Assembly: GCA_030998225.1 (NCBI GenBank)
Contig: JAPYXD010000701.1
Coordinates: 16,352,501-16,416,500, forward strand
DNA from: Diplolepis rosae
Taxonomy: Eukaryota; Arthropoda; Insecta; Hymenoptera; Diplolepididae
DNA length: 64,000 nt
Direction of reading: 5' to 3'
Shown here: piece by piece, positions 54,782-64,000 of the stretch
How positions within the stretch are numbered: the stretch's first letter is position 1
Layout of the letters: every line of letters starts with the position of its first letter
Program-made: the position numbers and the translations under genes
The notes under the pieces: model-generated
What the model was told of the DNA's origin: nothing
Seen by the model: the letters and a program-made list of their open reading frames with translations, nothing else
Database searches by the model: none

Positions 54782-56593
54782 CGAGGTGTGTCCGAAAAGT
54801 ATCCGACCTGCGTTTATATCTTCGCGCTAGAGCGCTCGATTGGCCTCTGCGGGGTATGGGCGTAACCAGTAGTCCCTCACGAACTCCCTGAATGTCGTAG
54901 TTACCGGCCGGAAGCCTTGGGTCGCCCGTAACGTGTGTTTATGTCCAACGTGCTTTTTCCGTTCGTCGCATTTGTTTACAGTTGGAAATGACAAAAAGAA
55001 CAGATCAATGAATTTGCATCAATTTTTGCTTTAATCTCGGCAAGAGTTGTAAGGAGACGATTGAAATGATACTTAATGTCTTTGTGGACGAAAGTATGGG
55101 CAATTGAAAATGGCGCTCAAAGGAAAGCGGTTCGACGACATCGAGACGATTCAGAGTAATGCGACGCGTGAGCTGAAGGCCATTCCAAAATCTGCGTTCG
55201 AGGAATGCTTTAAGATGTAGAAGCACCGCTGGGAGCGTGTGGTTCAATCAAATGGGGACTATTAGATCTATAACTTAATTCGTGCGGTTTTTTTTTTCAA
55301 AATTCGAACGTTTATTTAAGAAAAACATGTACAATAGTATTATACAAAATATTGCCCATCTGAAGCTATGACTTTTCCCCATCTTTCTGTCAATTTGTGG
55401 ATTACATCCCAAAAGAATTGCACCGGATTGGCGGCCAAGAATGATTCAAGCCAATTTTTGATACCCTGTTCTGATGTGAACCGTATTCCAGTGAGGGCGT
55501 TCTGCATCGACCGGAACAAATGGTAGTCAGAAGGGGCGAAGTCTGGGCTATAAGGCAGGTGGGGTAAAACTTCCCATCCACTGTTTTCTAAATAGTTTTT
55601 AACCGGAATAGCAACATGGAGCCGAGCGTTGTCATGGTGGAAGATTATTGCCTCGAGTCTGATCGCATATTTCGAGCGTTTTTCGGGTATTGCTCCCTTC
55701 AAACGGATTAATTGTGTTCGGTAGCGTTCTCCATTGGTGGTTTCACTCGGTTTTAGCAGCTCATAATACAGCACACCCTTCTGATCCCACCAAATACAGA
55801 GCATTACTTTGTTGATTACATCCCAAAAGAACTGCGCCGGCTTGGCAGCCAAGAATGAATCAAGCCAATTTTTGATACCCTGTTCTGATGTGAACCGTAT
55901 TCCAGTGAGGGCGTTCTGCATCGACCGAAACAAATGGTAGTCAGAAGAGGCGAAGTCTGGGCTATAAAGCAGGTGGGGTAAAACTTCCCATCCACTGTTT
56001 TCCAAATAGTTCTTAACCGGAATAGCAACATGGGGCCGAGCGTTGTAATGATGGAAAATTATTGCCTCGTATATTAATTGTGTTCGGTAGCGTTCTCCAT
56101 TGATGGTTTAACCCAGTTTCAGCAGCTCATAATACAGCACACCCTTCTGATCCCACCAAATACAGAGCATTACCTTCGCGCCATGGATATTCGGCTTTGT
56201 CGTTGATTTGGCTGGTTGACCAGGTTTCACATATGATATTTTGTGCTTGGGGTTGTCGTATTGGATCCATTTTTCATCACCAGTAACAAAACTCCCCGCA
56301 AAACCACTTTTTCAGGCACAATGTTCGACATATTTGAGTGAAAAACAATTATTGTTGTTTACGCTTCAAATGAATGACATATACTGAGAAAGACACACAA
56401 TGACAGTAGCTTTCCAACGCACGTTCGGAATATTGGAACGATGGAATACTAATCAAGTTACGCCATCTCTTAGCAAACCGCACGAATTAAGTTATAGATC
56501 CAATACTTCGAAGGATGCCACGATCCGGATGACGAAGAATAGCACCAACGCAGAGATATGAAAGCAGGTCGGATACTTTTCGGACACATCTCG
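54782..56593 (+). mobile_element. Mariner F: middle of the triple nest
   Basis: Ends CGAGGTGTGTCCGAAAAGTA and its inverse (TTTTCGGACACATCTCG), TA at 54780-54781 and 56594-56595. The native part is about 570 bp. A short N-terminus (CFNLGKSCKETIEMILNVF) joins directly to the C-terminus (LKGKRFDDIETIQSNATREL, then IPKSAFEECFKM-stop-KHRWERVVQSNGDY), so the whole catalytic core is deleted. Mariner A copy 3 is inserted within its last coding bases. Confidence 0.85.
55262..56503 (-). mobile_element. Mariner family A, copy 3: innermost, with internal duplication
   Basis: Family A TIRs, TA at 55260-55261 and 56504-56505. The transposase (minus strand) starts [13 protein letters not shown] near 56331, then skips most of the HTH region to [12 protein letters not shown]. 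After the first FFWDVINK it jumps back to [20 protein letters not shown] and repeats the catalytic half. The longest frame (55340-56005, 221 codons) therefore has two copies of ENSGWEVLPHL...FFWDV, with stop-free reading to the normal end ASDGQYF. The second Asp is Tyr in the first copy (HHYNARP) and intact in the second. Confidence 0.9.
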
Positions 56594-56672
56594 TAAATCA
56601 ACTTTGCCAAAATTTTTTTAGATTTTCTATATTTTTAGCTTGCCTGGGAACTTTTACGACAGACCTTGCATA

Positions 56673-56871
56673 CATATGGTACATATATAGAACACATTGT
56701 AGAGTACACACTCATTTTGAATTGTAGAATGAAACAGACAATATTTTGAAACATTAAAATATTTATTTATCAATAAAGAATAAGTCGAAAATTGATAATG
56801 ATTTATGCAGATCATTTTTATGATTGCAGCAATTTTATTAAAACCACGAAAACCGGTCGGTAATTTTTTCA
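56673..56871. other. Spacer
   Basis: No frame or repeat seen; AT-rich. Confidence 0.35.
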
Positions 56872-56875
56872 TTAA

Positions 56876-57077
56876 GGTCGTGTGGTAGGGTCTGACGTTA
56901 CCAATTATATACGAACACTTTATTGATGAAATAATAATTTAAATAAACTTTCCGGAGAAGTTAGCAATGTAGAAAAATATAACGCATTACTGACTTCTTC
57001 GAAAATTTGTTATAATTATTATTTTAATTATAATGCGGTCGTATATGATTGGTGACGACAGAGCCTACCATAAGGCC
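56876..57077. repeat. TTAA-flanked MITE (202 bp)
   Basis: TTAA at 56872-56875 and 57078-57081. The ends are inverse over about 38 bp (GGTCGTGTGGTAGGGTCTGA left; TCGTCACCAATC/TATACG shared inward). AT-rich centre. Confidence 0.85.
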
Positions 57078-58028
57078 TTAAAGCAGCCTACTCTCCCGGT
57101 TGATGTCATAAAAAATGATCCTTATTGTTTTAATGAGGATATTCTAGTTGGCGCCTCAACTAACATGATAAAACAGTTGATTTCTTGCCTACGGGAACAA
57201 GGAATTTTCATTAGTGTAGTCAAATACATTCCTATGAAATGTAAGAAATGTCAATGAATTTTTTTATTTGAATCAGATTAGTAAACATTTATAACTTACA
57301 TAGATGAAATTAGATATGTACTTCATTTCGAAAAGTAAGTTTTAGTCTATGATAAATTTGTGTCGTTTCCTTTTATACATACTCAGCTGCATTTTGAATT
57401 ATACTTTTATAAAATAATTAATTTGTTCGTACAACTGCATGGATCTCAGAAACACCAAAATAATATATTTGATAATATAATAAACTATATATTCTATATA
57501 TATCATCTGTCAAAAGATAAAAAATATATTATAATCCTGTCAGACATAACATAAGTTTACATGACTGTTAATGATTGGCATAAAAAATAAATACATTAGT
57601 AAAATCAGAGACTTCAAACAAATATTTCATGATTAATAAGCACTGTAGTTTCACACACGAAAAATAATTCAGATAATTAGATAGTAGCACACCTCGCACC
57701 ATAATTATTAAAATAGAATTACAAATTAATATTTTGAGAATATAGTATATACTTATTGCAAATATCATTTGATCAGAAAAGTTTTTTGAATTTTTTATAC
57801 AAATAGATTATCAGAATAAAAATGTATCAAATTGCACTACCTGGTATAAATATGTACAGTTAATACTATTGGAACGTAAGGAATAAGAGAAAAAGGTTTA
57901 AAAATATAATCAATTGCCTACAATTCCTTTATTAAACTTGTAGCTTTTTGTGAATTAGAAACTTCGAATTCCAAACTATGCACTCAAAATATATATTGAA
58001 TATCCATTCAGAACATATACGATAACTA
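57078..58028. other. No supported gene; one unexplained ORF tail
   Basis: A frame open from 57033, partly inside the MITE, to a stop at 57257 encodes LPVDVIKNDPYCFNEDILVG then CLREQGIFIS and the Cys-rich end MKCKKCQ. I do not recognise it; there is no matching splice site evidence beyond an AAAGCAG at 57080-57086. The rest is AT-rich. Confidence 0.3.
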
Positions 58029-59225
58029 CCCTGCTTAAAAAAACCGTTATAACCATGGTTGGAATCGGGTAAAACGCCATTTAGAACCCGGGTAGGTTCC
58101 CATCATAAGCCCTGGCACTTTATCCGAACCTACCTGGATTCTACCGGGAAATTATAACATAATTGTGGAATGGTCTCCGGGTGTAAGCGAGTTCTACATG
58201 GGTAATTGGTACTCAAATTATATTATTTTAATTGGAAAACGGGGCCTAACAGAACCGTCCGGGATTGGTATATGAAAATTATTCTTCCAAAGTGCACTTT
58301 GGGTGTTTAAACGGGTCTATCGTGGTTCTATCAGAGATCTCTCGAATCGCAGGTATGGGCGTCTAACAGGGTCTGAAAGGGTTATAGCGAGGACATAGGC
58401 TGAAAAATTTGTTCAAGTGCTGTCTGGGTGTCTAAAAGGGCCTAGCGTAGTTCCAGCAGGGATCTCTTGAATCGAAGGTATGAGCTTCTAACATGATCTA
58501 AACGGGTTATAGCGGTGAGATAGATTGAGAAATTTGGCCGTGCGCTCTGGGTGTCTAAACGGGTCTACCGTGGTTCTATCAGAGATTTCTTGAATCGAAG
58601 GTATGAGATTCTAACAGGGTCTGAACGGGTCATAGCGGGGACATAGATTGAAAAATATGTCCAAGTGCGCTCTGGGTGTCTAAACGGTTCTACAGTGTTT
58701 CTAACAGGGATTACTTGAATCGAAAGTATGGGCGTCTAACAGGGTCTGAACGGGTCATAGCGACGACATAGATTGACAAATTTGGTCAAGCGCGCTTTGT
58801 GTGTCTAAAAGGGCCTAGCGTAACGATTTTTGGTTCCGTATAGAACCCTGTCTTAGGGCCAGATACGACCTTCTTAACACCCGTTTAAGACCATATACGA
58901 TGAAAAATTTGAGGTCCCGCATAAAACCCAAATAAAACCCTTTAAACTCCTTCTTAGAACCTGCTTGACACGCATATAGAACCTGATTGACGCACAATTT
59001 TTTGAACAATTTAGAACCGTTCTCATGGTCGGGTACAACCTGGTTCCAACCCGTGTAGAACCCGATAGTCTCACAATTTTTGTATCCATTTAGAACTCTT
59101 TAGAACCCTTCTTAGGACCGGATAAAACCCGGAGCAGGACCCGTTTGCAAAAACCGTTTACAACCAGGTATAAACCCATGTTCTAACAGGATTCTATCGG
59201 GTTCTGATGGTTTTTTTAAGCAGGG
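58029..59225. mobile_element. Novel TIR element with internal repeats, copy 3 (five ~125-bp units)
   Basis: Ends CCCTGCTTAAAAAAACCGTT and its near inverse (GGTTTTTTTAAGCAGGG), with TA on both sides (58027-58028 and 59226-59227). Five tandem units start near 58292, 58417, 58540, 58665 and 58790 (consensus GTGCGCTCTGGGTGTCTAAA), spaced 123-125 bp. The right third (58830-59200) is made of different TAGAACC-type phrases. No transposase; 60-70-codon frames are by-products. Copies 1 and 2 hold about 1 and 1.5 units, so unit number varies between copies. Confidence 0.8.
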
Positions 59226-59227
59226 TA

Positions 59228-60499
59228 GGTTAAATTTTTTAGCCCATTTGTTTTTCTTGTAGAAAGTAAAGAAAAAACTATTTTTCTACGATATAATTTT
59301 AAAAAGTTTTGATAAATGTCGAGGAAATGTGCACAATGATCCAGATGTTTAATAGTGTGTAAAAAGACAAGTGTAATTTATGCAAATTTTGTTAATTTTA
59401 TATTTTTGTTTGGTTGTTTACAGCTGCAATCTAGGTGACATATGTGAGTTAACCACGTGACTAGAATTCTCCGTGAGTGTTAGTTTTTTTAATCACACTA
59501 TCAATTTAATGGAGGAAATCAAGGTTGAAGCGAATAGTGATTACTTAGATGACTACATCAATTCCAAGAATCAAAGCTGGAGTAATTAAAATCGAAGAGA
59601 ACAACTTCTGCTAGATTATTTTATGAAAATTAACATAGAAATATAAACTTAATCGATATGATCACAAAATAAAAATCAAAATTGTATCATGATACGTCAA
59701 AATGAAGTATGTAATAATTTTTCTTGAAATAAAAAATTGTGAAAATTATTACTCTCTAAATCTAAGTCAGTGAGTTTCATATGGTGCATAATTTTTTTAT
59801 TTTATATGATTATTTTGTTTTTTCGATATAAATGTATCAATTATTTTTTACAAACAGTATATTTCCATAAATTCTTTCGTATCTATTTTTTAATAATTAT
59901 ATTACTTATACATTTCTTTCGCGGTAAGGGGATTTCAATTTAACATAAATAGTTTTCAAACTTGAGCCATTTGATAACAGATGGCGACACATACATGGAT
60001 CGTAGAAGACTCAAACATGAAACTTATTCAGCTAAATTAAAATGGTCTAGTATTCATTCCTTTTCACTAACATTCATATAAAATATAATTAAATATTAAA
60101 TAATGTTTATTATTTACTATAAAGTTCAAACCAAATTTCCTGAAATTATAAATCAATTAAATGCAAAAAAACATTCATATAAAACCCGATTTGCTGATTT
60201 GCAACTATCATGGTAACAAATGCTGTGAAAATATATATACTTAAATTCAAGTTCTGAATAACCTGAGTACTGCTATTAATGCTACTTATTTTCAATAGGA
60301 TTAGACCTTTACAATCTTCATTATTATCATGTATACCAAGAATATTCTAATAAAGTAAAATGCTTACTCTGACTTGGAAGTTAAAAACCCAAGAAACACC
60401 GACCCTGACTTCTTTAAAGAGGAACTTAAAGAGGAAACAGTACATCTTCTTACAAAATAAGAAACAATAGATGAGCTGAAGCATGCTTCGAATTGCACG
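59228..60499. other. No supported gene; 26-codon ORF at 59510
   Basis: AT-rich. A short ORF at about 59510-59590 (MEEIKVEANSDYLDDY) has the acidic IKVE-type start seen in some insect zinc-finger proteins, but nothing follows it and no donor site is evident. A GATGGCGACAC string near 59980 resembles a mariner leader without TIRs. Confidence 0.3.
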
Positions 60500-60612
60500 G
60501 AGAAAAAAATCAAATTCAGCAGCTAAAACTCAGCTACCATAGCTAATTTTGAGTTTAATTTTTCGAATAACTAATTCTTAGCTACTGTAGCTAATTTTTT
60601 ATTCTCCTTGTA
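60500..60612. repeat. Small hairpin MITE (~110 bp)
   Basis: Starts CACGGAGAAAAAAATCAAAT and ends with the inverse (TTTTTTATTCTCCTTG). The arms carry AGCTACCATAGCTAATTTT and its inverted partner. Same end motif as other small MITEs in the window. Confidence 0.65.
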
Positions 60613-60879
60613 TCTGCAGAGGGCTATGAAAGTATCGTTCAAGAATAACTACCCACTACGTACAACTAGGCTCGAAAAAGGGACTGTAATGAAATAGTCT
60701 CTTCGAAATGCTCTTAAAAAGGGTCAGAAAAGTATTGAACAGGTAAAACAAAATTTAGGCGACTTATGACTGAGACTTCTACAAGCAGGTTCAAAAAGAT
60801 TACAAAAGTCACATTAGAAAATAACTAACAAGGAGGATGGAAAGACTTTCGCAAAGATAAATTTAGGCCAAGAAGCGAG

Positions 60880-61450
60880 GGGTAAAGAGAGTTTTAGAAA
60901 AGATACAGTGAAGAAGGTGGAATGGGTCAATGGGTCTTTTCAACCTTTCAAATGATCAAGATAAACTGCAGCCAAAGACTTCAGGCTGATTAGTCTAACG
61001 TCCTTCATATTGAATACGTTAGGAAAATTGGGTGAGGGATACATTGAAAATAAAGTGCTTTGCTGTAGGCCATAGGATAAAACATTTAGACATCAAGCAT
61101 GCTTTTAGTAATCCCAAGGTTATCTGTTGATAGGCTTTAAGATGTAGGGTACCGAAACGGCTTATCGGATACATTCGTAGAATGCTGCACTTGAAGCAGC
61201 ACAAGAGCAGATGGGAGGAGAGCTGTGTTAAGAGGGTTGCATTTAGTGGCTGCCCGCACTGAGGTGTCACATCAGTACTACTCTGGTGTCTCGTAGTGAA
61301 TGAACTTGTCATATACCTATTATGGTGGGCTATTATTCGTTTATATGGATGATTTGCAATCCTGATAGGAGCGAATAATTTTAATACTTTTACGATTCTA
61401 ACAAAGTCAGATCTCTGCTCAGTAGAAGGCTAATCTAATGCAAAATGTGA
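60880..61450 (+). pseudogene. Jockey-like LINE reverse transcriptase fragment
   Basis: Across frames: DFRLISLTSFILNTLGKLGE (RT motif with RPISLTSF), then AYRIHS, RRMLHLKQHKSRWEE and CVKRVAFSGCPH (for the usual RGCPQGGVLSP), LLWCLVVNELV, and an expected F/YADD box reading YGWFAILIG near 61345. This pattern is that of jockey/I-type RTs. Many stops, no endonuclease. The mariner at 61460 starts just after it. Confidence 0.65.
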
Positions 61451-61459
61451 TGTAAAATA

Positions 61460-62220
61460 TTGGATCTATTACTTAATTCGTGCGGTTTGCTAAGAGATGG
61501 CGTAACTCGATTATTATTCCATCGTTCCAATATTCCGAACATGCTTTGGCAAGCTACTGTCATTGTGCGTCTTTTTCAGTTTACGAAAACCCCAAGCGCA
61601 AAAAATCATATGTAAAACCCGGCCAACCAGCCAAATCAACGGCAAAGCCATTGGCCATTCGCCATGGCGCGAAGGTAATGCTCTGTATTTGGTGGGATCA
61701 GAAGGGTGTGCTGTATTATGAGCTGCTAAAACCGAGTGAAACCACCAATGGAGAACGCTACCGAACACAATTAATCCGTTTGAAGGGAGCAATACCCGAA
61801 AAACGCTCGAAATATGCGATCAGACTCGAGGCAATAATCTTCCACCATGACAACGCTCGGCTCCATGTTGCTATTCCGGTTAAAAACTATTTAGAAAACA
61901 GTGGATGGGAAGTTTTACCCCACCTGCCTTATAGCCCAGAATTCGCCCCTTCTGACTACCATTTGTTCCGGTCGATGCAGAACGCCCTCACTGGAATACG
62001 GTTTACATCAGAACAGGGTATCAAAAATTGGCTTGAATCATTCTTGGCCGCCAATCCGGCGCAGTTCTTTTGGGATGTAATCCACAAATTGACAGAAATA
62101 TGGGGAAAAGTCATAGCTTCAGATGGGCAATATTTTGTATAATACTATTGTACATGTTTTTCTTAAATAAACGTTCAAATTTTGAAAAAAAAAACCGCAC
62201 GAATTAAATTCTAGATCCAA
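61460..62220 (+). mobile_element. Mariner family A, copy 4 (N-terminal deletion)
   Basis: 761 bp, family A TIRs, TA at 61458-61459 and 62221-62222. The leader jumps near 61580 straight to [20 protein letters not shown], losing the HTH region and the first Asp. The remaining frame is open to the normal end (62142): HHDNARLHVAIPVKNYLENS with the second Asp, YSPEFAPSDYHLFRSMQNAL with the third, VIASDGQYFV at the end. It shares specific changes (KRSKYAIRLEAIIFHHDN, ARLHVA) with the second half of copy 3, so the two are recent relatives. Confidence 0.92.
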
Positions 62221-62295
62221 TATTAGTTGGTTACTAACAAGCACCCTATTTTCCGTGAAAAGAGCCTGTAAATATACGATTCAATGACGTATATA

Positions 62296-62883
62296 TTGGG
62301 TTGGTAACAAAGTTATTTGGTTTTTACTCATGATTTTCAAAGAAAGTTTATTAATACAAATAACAAACATTAATCAATTATTTATTGATCATTTTGTTCG
62401 ATGACCTTTTGCCATCTTTCAGTCAGCTTAATAATTCCGCTTTCGTAGAAAGTTTGGTTCTTAGAGGCAAAAAACTGAATCAACTCATTTCTGACAGCCT
62501 CATTTGAATCGAATGTTTTTACATTCAAATGGTTTTGAAGTGAGCAGAATAAATGATAATCGGATGGTGCAAGGTCAGGACTATACGGTGGATGAGGCAT
62601 CACTTCCCAGCCTAACTCCAATAATTTTTTGCGAGTGACCAAAGATGTATGTGGTCTGGCGTTATTTTGATGGAAGATGACACCTTTACGAGTTGCCAGT
62701 TCTGGCCGCTTTTCCTTCATTTATTTATAAACATCATACAAGTTTTTCCGAGCTTGCAATGCGTTTTTATCTTTTCGGAAGTAATAAAGTGAAATGTGAC
62801 GAAAATGGCCATCTGGAATCTGCATTTCAAATCGGTGCAAAACAATAAATAAAAAACAAAACTTAAAACTTTTTTTTACTGAA
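62296..62883 (-). mobile_element. Mariner family B, fragment with C-terminus
   Basis: TIR TTGGGTTGGTAACAAAGTTA after TA at 62294-62295. Minus-strand transposase (62382-62720): RKGVIFHQNNARPHTSLVTR (second Asp changed to Asn), YSPDLAPSDYHLFCSLQNHL (third Asp), then IIKLTERWQKVIEQNDQ. A deletion joins this to the start of the protein (KNALQARKNLYDV-like, near 62760). The 5' TIR is lost where another mariner begins at about 62884. Confidence 0.82.
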
Positions 62884-63250
62884 TCTATCTAACGGTTAGT
62901 TTGTTTGTGACAGTTTTTGAATGTGAAAGTTTGGCAACAATGGAGAAAATTGAGTATCGAGCCACGATAAAATTCCTTTATTTTAAAGGGCAAACTCCAA
63001 CGTGAATTAAAGCTGAATTGGATTCAGTGTATGCAGATGCTTCTCCTTCATTTTGTGCACCATTTGGAAAAAGGTATAATAATTACCAGCGAGTATTATA
63101 TTGGATTATTGTAACGTTCGGGCAAGGAAGTCAAAAGCAAATATCCGCATTTGAACCAAGAGAAAAACTATTGCACCAGGACAAGTCGCCGATTGACATA
63201 TCAGCAGTTGCAATGGCGAAATAATACAAATTAAAGCATAAACTATTTCC
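62884..63250 (+). mobile_element. Mellifera-type mariner, deleted fragment
   Basis: Starts MEKIEYRATIKFLYFKGQTP (ATG at 62940), stop, IKAELDSVYADASPSF, then a large deletion to REKLLHQDKSPIDISAVAMA (second Asp region) and a stop at 63222. HTH fragment plus one catalytic block only; no TIRs identified. Confidence 0.65.
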
Positions 63251-63904
63251 ACATTCATAATATACTTCCCAGATTCGAGTACATAAGTACATAATTTTAT
63301 TTATGCATTTTTGAAGAATATCAAATATTTATTTGAATAAAAAGCGCAAAGCAGACTTTCTCACAATAGAAACTACTACGACGCATACCCATTAGAATAT
63401 ACTTAATCAAATGGTGGGTCTACAAGGTCCTAAAAGGGGTCTTTTAGGCCCTTTCTGGTCCTGAATAAATGCAGGAATGGATATATCTGCATATTTCGAG
63501 GTAATAGGTATACCAATGTATAATCTAATTATTCAATAACATCCATGTGAAATATTTTAAATTATGTATCTGGAATGCAAAACAAAAAAGAGAAAGCAAC
63601 AAGTCTCAAAAGTATTGATTGCGAGGGGATATCGAGGTCTGGAGGGCCGCGATTTTTCATGTGAAGGAAGCCAGGAAAAGGATCCACGTTTATCATACCC
63701 TGAAAGTATTGAACTCTAAAAGTGAACACGACTCGTAGAAGAAATTGCAAGGAAGGTTTTCATTTCTTGGATGAGAATTAAATTCCGTACGGGTTTCGAT
63801 TTTATTTCTTGGAAGAACAATTAAACTCCATACTGGTATCGATCGAACGCCATTTTTCTGACGAAAATCTGGGTATTAATACACCGTCAATTCGCTAAAT
63901 CAGC
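63251..63904. other. Non-coding; two-unit degenerate repeat at ~63755-63845
   Basis: No gene. TTTCATTTCTTGGATGAGAA... and TTTATTTCTTGGAAGAACAA... near 63757 and 63802 are two diverged ~45-bp units (shared ATTAAA-TCC-TAC-GG and TCGAT). Confidence 0.4.
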
Positions 63905-64000
63905 CAGTTCTCCGCCAACACTGTTGACACGGAAATCCTAACCACCAGCTCTTCGTCAATTCTGTCGACGTGGAAACTCTGTCCTTCAATCCTTCACCAA
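63905..64000. repeat. 41-bp tandem repeat reaching the window edge
   Basis: Units start at 63905 (CAGTTCTCCGCCAACACTGT), 63946 (CAGCTCTTCGTCAATTCTGT) and 63987 (CAATCCTTCACCAA, cut by the edge). Two thirds of positions agree between units 1 and 2. Array length beyond the window is unknown. Confidence 0.6.

Larger units (their letters stand above)
54212..56670 (+). mobile_element. Mariner E: outermost of a triple nest
   Basis: Ends TACAAGGTCTGTCGCAAAAG and its inverse (TTTTACGACAGACCTTGCA), TA at 54210-54211 and 56671-56672. Transposase is reduced: an N-terminal WFKRFKEGREDLNDDE block near 54430 is fused by a deletion to the third-Asp region (DLTPGNFYLFGKLHLAMKVK, Asp changed to Asn) and the normal tail DRAKRCTQSKGDYLK. 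Mariner F is inserted just after the stop codon. Confidence 0.85.

Noticed and set aside
58029..59225. CRISPR-like regular spacing
   Set aside because: The units are contiguous ~125-bp tandem repeats without unique spacers, in eukaryotic DNA.

Overview
The window looks like AT-rich, intron-bearing arthropod DNA, most likely from an insect (a hymenopteran would fit). The evidence is short exons with GT-AG splice sites, secreted chymotrypsin-like proteins of insect type, and a dense load of mariner transposons, R1-type LINEs, Penelope-like elements and foldback MITEs. No tRNA, rRNA, operon or CRISPR array was seen. The organism assignment is inference.

The only host genes I can support are three related S1-fold serine protease homologues (SPHs). 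SPH1 is on the minus strand (four exons, 19928-24607, 277 aa). SPH2 is on the plus strand (five exons, 39875-49514, 249 aa). SPH3 is a 5'-incomplete copy on the plus strand (three exons within 18776-19461), tail to tail with SPH1. SPH1 and SPH2 both begin with a 58-bp signal-peptide exon ending in phase 1, and both have lost all three residues of the His-Asp-Ser triad. They should therefore be secreted non-enzymatic proteins of an expanding local family. Their introns carry most of the transposons of their regions.

Layout. 0-8.7 kb: TTAA-flanked foldback MITE, two 5'-end fragments of an R1-like LINE (one interrupted by a hAT-like MITE with an 8-bp target duplication), and a decayed TE-derived coding remnant. 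8.7-18.7 kb: a full-length mariner, two truncated mariners and a third LINE 5' fragment. 18.8-24.6 kb: SPH3 and SPH1. 25.3-31.4 kb: a near full-length, GC-rich R1-clade LINE on the minus strand, sitting inside a mariner relic. 31.5-35.1 kb: two TTAA-flanked MITEs and a Penelope-like element with a hammerhead-ribozyme-like 3' end. 35.3-39 kb: the first copy of a TIR element with internal repeats, a 770-bp foldback and a mariner fragment. 39.9-49.5 kb: SPH2, its introns filled with mariners, MITEs and a second copy of the TIR element. 49.8-56.7 kb: a nested cluster, with one mariner broken by another mariner and by a second Penelope-like element, followed by three mariners nested one inside the other. 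56.9-64 kb: MITE, third copy of the TIR element with five ~125-bp tandem units, a jockey-like RT fragment, three further mariner fragments, and a 41-bp tandem repeat running off the right edge.

Nearly every transposon ORF here is broken. The more unusual items are the SPH cluster, the repeat-bearing TIR family, LINE copies that keep the 5' end and lack ORF2, hammerhead-like folds at both Penelope 3' ends, and a deleted mariner that still carries a 203-codon open frame.
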